Shown here: in pieces, positions 59,053 to 64,000 of the stretch | How positions within the stretch are numbered: position 1 is the first letter of the stretch | How the letters are laid out: every line of letters begins with the position of its first letter | DNA from: DATFFO01 sp963744905 | GTDB lineage: Bacteria; Actinomycetota; Acidimicrobiia; Spongiisociales; ZC4RG35 | Direction of reading: 5' to 3' | Length of the DNA stretch: 64,000 nt | Assembly (NCBI GenBank): GCA_963744905.1 | Contig: CAVUUV010000007.1 | Coordinates: forward strand, 334,304 to 398,303 | Translations under genes and position numbers: made by a program | Notes under the pieces: model-generated | Database searches by the model: none | What the model was told of the DNA's origin: nothing | What the model saw: only the letters and a program-made list of their open reading frames with translations

Positions 59053-61233
59053 ATGGCCAGACCATCCCGACTCCGCCCTCGCCCGGACGACGACCACGGC
59101 GAGACCATCGAGCTACGGGTGCACGGGGTGGGAGGGGCGAGCCCCGAAGAGTTGCTCGACGTTCCCGTCACTGAACGGGTGGCAGGGGATCCGGCGGCGG
59201 GATTCTTCCGGCCCTGGCCCGATGTGGGACGGCGGCCCCTCCTCGAGGGCTACTCCTGGGGCGGGCTGACCTCGGCGGCACGGCTGCGGGCCCTCTGGGT
59301 CCTGCTGACTCCCTTTGCTCTGGCCAATCTGGCCGGATGGATGGTTCGGCATGGGGGACGGGCTGCTCAGGTCGCAGTTCGGTCTCGTACTGCGCTGGAC
59401 TCGGTCCTGTCGGCCCTTATCCGTCTCTTCGGGCTGGTGCTCACCTTGAGCGTGACGGGTTTCGTCGCCGTGGGCGCCATCGACCTGATCTCTTACCAGT
59501 GCGGTTCCCGGCTGGCCTGCACAGACGGGCGATGGTGGCTCTCGCCGTGGGAAAACGGCCTGGTCGACGGTCACCTCGGCCGGAGCCTGGTGGTAGGTGC
59601 GGTGGTCCCTGTGGCGGTGATATTTCTTCTCGCCTGGCTGGCCCGGCGTAGCCAACTCGCCATTCACGATCGTGTCGACTTCACCGCACGATCGGACCCG
59701 GCCTATCGGCTCAACCTCAACCATCCCGATCTATGGCGCTCCCCGCACGTCGCTCACCGGCTGGGTCTGACCCACACCGCCGGGGCGCTGACGGCGATTT
59801 CGGTGACCCTGGCTTCGGTGGCACACCACGTCGGGGTGGTGGACGGGTCGGCTGTGCTGATGGCCGGCTGGATACTCATGGTGCTCTGCGGAACGGCCGT
59901 CCTGCGTTTGGAGGGTGTGGCGAGCCCGGTTCACATTTTCCTTCTCGGCGCAGCGATCGCTCTCTGGCTGTCGACGGCGGTGCTGGTGTGGCTGGGAGAG
60001 GAGGTGGGCCCCCGGCCGGGTATTGCCCCGGGGGCACGTGTCCTGGTCCGGGTGCTGTTGCCTTCGTATGCCGTGCTGGCCCTGTGCCTGGGCGTGGCAG
60101 CCTTCGTCGCCTGGCGCCGGGAGGGTAGGGGGAGCGTGCGTGCGGCCCTCATGGCCCCGTTACTCCTGGTGGTGGCGGCGGGACTGATCGGCGCCTTCGG
60201 GTCCGGGCTGATGATCCGCCTCGCCGATCTGCTCGGCTCACCGGTGGCCGAGGGTGGCGGGGGAGCGGGAGTTGCGGTCTCCCAGCCGCCCATCTACTAC
60301 GCAGCCGAGGTGTCGGACGCGGCCGTGATCACTCTGTTGACGCTGATCGTTCTGGTGCTGGTCGTCGGTGCCTTCTGGTCTCGGATCGGGCCCGGGCCGA
60401 ACTGTGAGCAGCTGGCGTCCCGGTTCGTCGAGCGTGGCGGGCTCGACTGCGAAGATGCCGAGGACCGGGACTGGGCGCGAGGGGTCGCCAGGTCGGAGGC
60501 GGAGGCGGCCCTGACCGACCGGTCGGCGGCAATCCTCGGCGTGGTCGTGGTCATCGTCCTGGTCGTAGTGGCGGCTGCCCTGCTGACCGCGGGCGATTCG
60601 TCAGGGATGGGCCTGGGCCCTTGGGCGGATCGGGTTGCCAGGCCTGCCTCGGTGGTGTTGGGCCTGCTGCCCATCCTGGCGGTATTCGGGATCTCCCGCC
60701 TCTACCGAAGCAGGGCCGTCAGACGGGTTGTGGGCATCGTGTGGGATGTGACCACCTTCTGGCCGCGCTGGTTTCATCCCTGGTGCCCTCCCGCCTATGG
60801 GGAGAGAGCCATCCCACAGCTCAGGGACAGGCTGGTGACCCTCACCGGGAACGGGAAGGTGATCGTGTCGGCTCACTCCCAGGGATCGGTGCTGGCGGTG
60901 GCCACTATCTTGCAGTCGTCGACCGAGGTGTCCTCCTCGGGGGCGCTCCTCACCTACGGGTCACCCCTGACCCGGCTTTACGCCCGCTACTTCCCCGAGT
61001 ATTGCTCCCGTGACCTGTATCGGGAGGTGGCGACCCGGGTGACGAGGTGGACGAACCTGTGGAGGCGGACCGACTTCATAGGTGGTCCGCTGGAGACCGA
61101 AGGGGTGTCCGACGTCGAGGTGCTGGACCCGGTCTCCACCCGCCCCCCGGCCCCCGGTCAAAGCCGCCCCCTCCCCCTGCGCCACTCCGACTACGAGCTC
61201 ACCCCCGAGTACGAAGCGGCGCTAACGGGCTGA
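59053..61233 (+). CDS. Lipase-like alpha/beta hydrolase interrupted by a membrane domain
   Basis: A 726-residue protein. Residues 15-80 hold LRVHGVGGASPEELLDVP, the oxyanion-type HGVGG strand of lipases. A membrane region of about ten helices follows (about 80-560). The last 150 residues return to a hydrolase-like fold with VIVSAHSQGSVLAVATIL (GxSxG-like elbow, Ser about 613) and a final LRHSDYEL histidine. The two halves could make one catalytic domain on the cytoplasmic face with a membrane insert. Actinobacteria have homologous unnamed proteins; substrate unknown. Confidence 0.72.
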   Translation: MARPSRLRPRPDDDHGETIELRVHGVGGASPEELLDVPVTERVAGDPAAGFFRPWPDVGRRPLLEGYSWGGLTSAARLRALWVLLTPFALANLAGWMVRHGGRAAQVAVRSRTALDSVLSALIRLFGLVLTLSVTGFVAVGAIDLISYQCGSRLACTDGRWWLSPWENGLVDGHLGRSLVVGAVVPVAVIFLLAWLARRSQLAIHDRVDFTARSDPAYRLNLNHPDLWRSPHVAHRLGLTHTAGALTAISVTLASVAHHVGVVDGSAVLMAGWILMVLCGTAVLRLEGVASPVHIFLLGAAIALWLSTAVLVWLGEEVGPRPGIAPGARVLVRVLLPSYAVLALCLGVAAFVAWRREGRGSVRAALMAPLLLVVAAGLIGAFGSGLMIRLADLLGSPVAEGGGGAGVAVSQPPIYYAAEVSDAAVITLLTLIVLVLVVGAFWSRIGPGPNCEQLASRFVERGGLDCEDAEDRDWARGVARSEAEAALTDRSAAILGVVVVIVLVVVAAALLTAGDSSGMGLGPWADRVARPASVVLGLLPILAVFGISRLYRSRAVRRVVGIVWDVTTFWPRWFHPWCPPAYGERAIPQLRDRLVTLTGNGKVIVSAHSQGSVLAVATILQSSTEVSSSGALLTYGSPLTRLYARYFPEYCSRDLYREVATRVTRWTNLWRRTDFIGGPLETEGVSDVEVLDPVSTRPPAPGQSRPLPLRHSDYELTPEYEAALTG

Positions 61234-61249
61234 TTGGCGTTTTTATCAG

Positions 61250-61278
61250 CAAAACGGAACCCTGGGGGGCCCGTTTTG
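61250..61278. terminator. Weak hairpin after the lipase-like gene
   Basis: CAAAACGG at 61250-61257 pairs with CCGTTTTG at 61271-61278. A TTTTT lies just upstream and the right arm ends in TTTTG, so it could act as a terminator in either direction. Confidence 0.45.
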
Positions 61279-61382
61279 TAGGGGAGAATGCTTCAGCGGT
61301 CGATGGGGAGAACCCGGCGCCGATCCGCTCGAGGTCAGGCGTGTGACCCACGCCCGATTCCGGGCCGCTACCTTGATCCCTC

Positions 61383-61451
61383 ATGCGTTGCCCGCTTCAT
61401 GGTCCCCGGCTGTCGCGGACCTCCCCGAGAGGAGGCCCGGTCCGCCTATGA
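61383..61451 (+). CDS. Possible 22-codon leaderless upstream ORF
   Basis: An ATG eight bases after TACCTT (61369-61374) opens a 22-codon frame, Arg/Pro-rich, that ends 39 bases before the class V aminotransferase start. It is the only start codon at leaderless distance from this -10 box, so it may be a translated leader; composition alone does not prove it. Confidence 0.3.
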   Translation: MRCPLHGPRLSRTSPRGGPVRL

Positions 61452-61490
61452 ACCAGGTGGGTGCCCCGGGCCGGCCGGAGGGAGGCGGTC

Positions 61491-62639
61491 GTGGCTAGCT
61501 GGGTGCTGGATCCCGACGTCACGTTCCTCAACCATGGCTCATACGGGGCTACCCCCATTGGCGTCCTCGAGGACCAGAACGACTGGCGGCGGAGACTCGA
61601 ATCGAACCCGGTGCGCTTCTTCGACGAGGAGTATCACCCTGCCCTCGAGGACGCCCGCCGGCGGCTGGTGGACTTCGTGGGCGGCAGGCCGGAGACGACG
61701 GTGTTCGTCAACAACGCCACCACCGGAGTGAACTGCGTCCTCTCTTCCCTCTCCCTGCGGCAAGGCGACGAGATCATCGTCACCAACCATGGCTACAACG
61801 CCTGCCAGAACGCGGCGCGGGCCTGGGCTCAACGGGCCGGCGCCGAGGTGGTGGAGGTGCCAATCCCCTTCCCCCCTCCCGATGCCGCCATGGTGCTCGA
61901 TCGAATCGACCTGGCTCGCAGTCCCAAAACCAGGATGGTGCTCATCGACCACATCACTTCGCCCACCGCGTTGGTGATGCCGGTCGGGGAGATAGCGGCG
62001 GCTCTCGAGCCCGACCTCCCCGTGCTGGTGGATGGCGCCCACGGTCCCGGCATGGTCCCGCTCGACCTGGCGGCGCTGGACGCCTCCTACTACGTCGGCA
62101 ACCTCCACAAGTGGGTTTGTGCTCCCAAGGGCGCCGCCTTCTTGTCGGTGGCAGAGCGGCGGGTCGACGAGGTCATGCCCCTGGTGATCTCCCACGGCTG
62201 GAATATGGTTCTGCCCGGCCAGACCCGCCTCCAGGCGCTATTCGATTGGGTGGGGACAGATGACCCTTCTGCCTGGCTCGCGGTGCCGGCGGCGATCGAC
62301 ACGATGGGCAATGCTCATCCCGACGGATGGGAAGGTGTCATGTCGGCCAATCACACCCTGGCCCTGGAGGGGCGACGCATCCTGGTCGAAGCCCTCGATC
62401 TGGATCCGGGGGCGGAGGAAGACTGGATCGGGTCGATGGCGGCCATGGTCCTGCCGGGACTGCCCCATGACGAGGGTCTCACCGACGAGTTGACCACACG
62501 TCTCCGTCACGATCATGCCATCGAGGTACCGGTATTCGCATGGTCGGGTCGACGGGTGTTGCGCATCTCCGCCCAGCGCTACAACCGTCTCGATGATTAC
62601 CGGCGGCTGGTTGACGCGCTGGTTGCCGAGCTGGACTGA
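61491..62639 (+). CDS. Class V aminotransferase-fold PLP enzyme (isopenicillin-N-epimerase-like)
   Basis: A 382-residue fold-type I enzyme. FLNHGSYGATP is the usual start of this group, VNNATTGVNCVLSSL and VLVDGAHGPGMVPLD bind PLP, and the Schiff-base lysine is in YYVGNLHKWVCAPKGAAFL (about residue 208). Relatives include isopenicillin N epimerase, ergothioneine EgtE and cysteine desulfurases, so a C-S lyase or epimerase is possible. I choose GTG 61491, which has GGAGGGAGG five bases upstream, over GTG 61461. Confidence 0.87.
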   Translation: MASWVLDPDVTFLNHGSYGATPIGVLEDQNDWRRRLESNPVRFFDEEYHPALEDARRRLVDFVGGRPETTVFVNNATTGVNCVLSSLSLRQGDEIIVTNHGYNACQNAARAWAQRAGAEVVEVPIPFPPPDAAMVLDRIDLARSPKTRMVLIDHITSPTALVMPVGEIAAALEPDLPVLVDGAHGPGMVPLDLAALDASYYVGNLHKWVCAPKGAAFLSVAERRVDEVMPLVISHGWNMVLPGQTRLQALFDWVGTDDPSAWLAVPAAIDTMGNAHPDGWEGVMSANHTLALEGRRILVEALDLDPGAEEDWIGSMAAMVLPGLPHDEGLTDELTTRLRHDHAIEVPVFAWSGRRVLRISAQRYNRLDDYRRLVDALVAELD

Positions 62640-62708
62640 CCGGCTGCGCCGGGCCGGCCTCAGGCGGCCTCGGCCACGCTTACCAGACCGGTGCCCAGAG
62701 GACCTGGT

Positions 62709-63817
62709 TCAGGTCCGTTCCCGGCGCCGCTCCAGTCGGGAGACCGAAGCCCAGGCCAGAAAGATGCCCAGGAGCAGGTTGGCCAGGATGTCGAAACCGA
62801 GGTGCTCGCTGGCCCGCACGAATCGAACTGCCAGGTTCTCCTGTGCCTGAATTCCGAGTCTGAACCGCCCGGCCCTGAGCCCGGGATCGAGTCGAGTCAC
62901 CACCCCTGAGGAACTCGATGGGGGTGGCGGTGGCCCGGGCCGGTCGCCTGGCGGGGGGACCACTGGTTCCGATTGGTCTTGCCGGGGGATGGTGGTGGAT
63001 GTAGTGGATGTGGTGGTGGAGGAGCCGCCGTCGCTCCTCGACGCCACGGTGGTGGTGTTATCGGTCCGAAACGATGTGGTGGAGGAGCCGGACGGGTGGT
63101 GGTGGTGGTCGGGAGGCTGGTGGTGGAAGTGGCAGTGGTCGTAGTCGTGATTAGCGGCAGGCTCGTGGTGGGAAGCGTCAGGGTGGTGGGCAGTGGGGTG
63201 GTGACAAGAGTGAGGGAAGTCGAGCTCGATGTTGTGGTGGTACTCGTCGTGGTGGTGGTCGCCGGCCTGGCCACGTTGATAACCACCGAATCGATTGCCA
63301 TCGACCCCAGCAGCGATAGACCCGAGGTCACGAAGCGGATGTCGATGGTGGAGGAGGCGTTGGGAAGCGAAACCCTGAACGTTCCGGCCGTTCCGGGGGA
63401 ATGGGTGGCCAGGGTCTTCCATGATCCCCCGTCGGCGGAGGCCTGGACCAGGGCCGATCCCTCGACGAGTACCCCGCCGGGGAAGTCGATGTCGTAGCGC
63501 AAATCCGCGGAATCTCCCGCGGCGAGCTCGATCTTGCGAGCTATGCCCACGTTGTTCACCCCGACAAGGCCCTGGACCAGGAGACAGGGGTCGAGGGTGC
63601 ACAGGTCTGAGTCGGAGACGGTCACGGAACCCGCATTCGGTCCATCGGACTCACCTATCTCGGTCCACGGCGCGGTCCACGTCTCCGAACCGGTCGAGCC
63701 GTGGTAGCCACCCGAGGAGAAGTCGTCGGCGTAGCTGTAGCCGGATGCCAGCACCGGCAGGGTCAACGCCACGACCGCCATGGCCACCAGCACGGAACCG
63801 GCCGTGAGCCGGCTCAT
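62709..63817 (-). pseudogene. Thr-rich secreted/surface protein, reading frame broken in an ACC microsatellite
   Basis: The N-terminal part (from ATG 63817) has a signal peptide ending near ASGYS, a jelly-roll-like exported domain of about 180 residues with CTLDPC and DSVVINVARP, and a Thr-rich stalk. Near 63080-63110, within an (ACC)n run, the meaningful frame switches: further stalk, a Pro-rich stretch PVVPPPGDRPGPPPPP and a C-terminal anchor FDILANLLLGIFLAW followed by RRRER lie in another frame ending at 62709. Loss of one base or gain of two in the repeat explains it. It may be a sequencing error, a real mutation or a phase-variable tract. Confidence 0.7.
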
Positions 63818-64000
63818 CCACCGACGCTCACTCGGGGGGTCAGGGTTGTGGGGGAGTCGCTCTCCTCCTCGTCCTGAGCCGGAACCCGCGGCAGAGCCAG
63901 TGTGAACCGGGTGGTCGAACGGCGACGCTCATATGTCACGTCGCCGCCCATCATCCGGGCCAGCTCACGGGCCACCCACGACCCCAGCCCCAGGGACCCG
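63814..64000 (-). CDS. Sensor histidine kinase, C-terminal end (partial)
   Basis: Only the last about 61 residues are in the window. GLGSWVARELARMMGGDVTYERRRSTTRFTLALP is the G2-box region and final strand of a HATPase domain, followed by an acidic tail. The stop overlaps the ATG of the surface protein gene (ATGA), so the kinase and the surface protein are in one operon. The rest of the gene lies beyond 64000. Confidence 0.85.
   Translation of the reverse strand, partial: GSLGLGSWVARELARMMGGDVTYERRRSTTRFTLALPRVPAQDEEESDSPTTLTPRVSVGG

Noticed and set aside
62973..63497. Plus-strand frame rich in Gly and Val opposite the Thr-rich surface protein
   Set aside because: It is the reverse complement of the ACC/ACG repeat tract and has no start context or family match.
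1..64000. tRNA, rRNA, CRISPR arrays, prophage or integrative element genes
   Set aside because: I looked for repeated spacers, CCA-ending cloverleaf-like segments, integrases and phage structural genes and saw none that I could support by eye.

Overview
The window is a GC-rich (roughly two-thirds G+C), densely packed bacterial chromosome segment. The gene content points to Actinomycetota, and I would guess an Acidimicrobiia-like lineage. The reasons are GuaB3 beside GuaA, a mycothiol-dependent maleylpyruvate-isomerase-type protein, a deazaflavin (F420)-type nitroreductase, a PcrA helicase with the RNAP-binding tail, TrpB2, and many genes that start a few bases after a TAnnnT -10 box, the arrangement of leaderless mRNAs. 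No rRNA, tRNA, CRISPR array, integrase or phage gene was seen.

Layout. 0-10 kb: a CPBP protease, guaB3-guaA, an orphan CheA/response-regulator hybrid, a histidine kinase, a small membrane protein and pcrA. Two near-identical 162-bp MITEs lie here, each inserted at a CTAG that contains the stop codon of a gene. 9.8-20.8 kb: an ectoine/hydroxyectoine import and breakdown locus. A minus-strand set (nitroreductase, diaminopropionate-lyase-like enzyme, EutB, EutC, Cys/Met-type PLP lyase, FCD-GntR regulator) diverges from a plus-strand set (EhuB, EhuC, EhuD, EhuA, DoeA and an M20 deacetylase in the place of DoeB). 20.9-33 kb: housekeeping and metabolic genes (YceH, a PfkB kinase paired with a TrpF-like protein, transaldolase, Pol IV, an HhH-GPD protein, a B12-binding protein, a yeast-type cytosine deaminase, sucCD, LemA and DUF2207).

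33-41 kb is an accessory-looking stretch. It has small genes (F420-type nitroreductase, cupin, MazEF-type toxin-antitoxin pair, ABC exporter with a PLDc_N protein, DUF5661-like protein, VIT-like protein, DUF2652-SRPBCC fusion), longer non-coding gaps, and four copies of a diverged ~100-bp repeat between the genes. 41.3-47.5 kb: cytochrome bd oxidase, a lipoprotein, and hutH followed by a frameshifted hutI. 47.6-59 kb: acyl-CoA and tryptophan-related genes (thioesterase, HAD hydrolase, acyl-CoA dehydrogenase, an SDR/enoyl-CoA hydratase/MBL/RidA operon, TrpB2, MgtC, a kynureninase-like enzyme, tryptophan 2,3-dioxygenase and a benzoate/anthranilate-type CoA ligase). 59-64 kb: a lipase-like protein split by a membrane domain, a class V aminotransferase, a Thr-rich surface protein whose reading frame breaks inside an ACC microsatellite, and the end of a histidine kinase gene that runs off the window.

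The most distinctive system is the ectoine locus. Uptake and ring opening are canonical, but the expected later steps (DoeB-type deacetylase, DoeD transaminase, DoeC dehydrogenase, EutA, EnuR) are absent. In their place are an ArgE-type M20 hydrolase and two extra PLP lyases, which suggests a different route for 2,4-diaminobutyrate.
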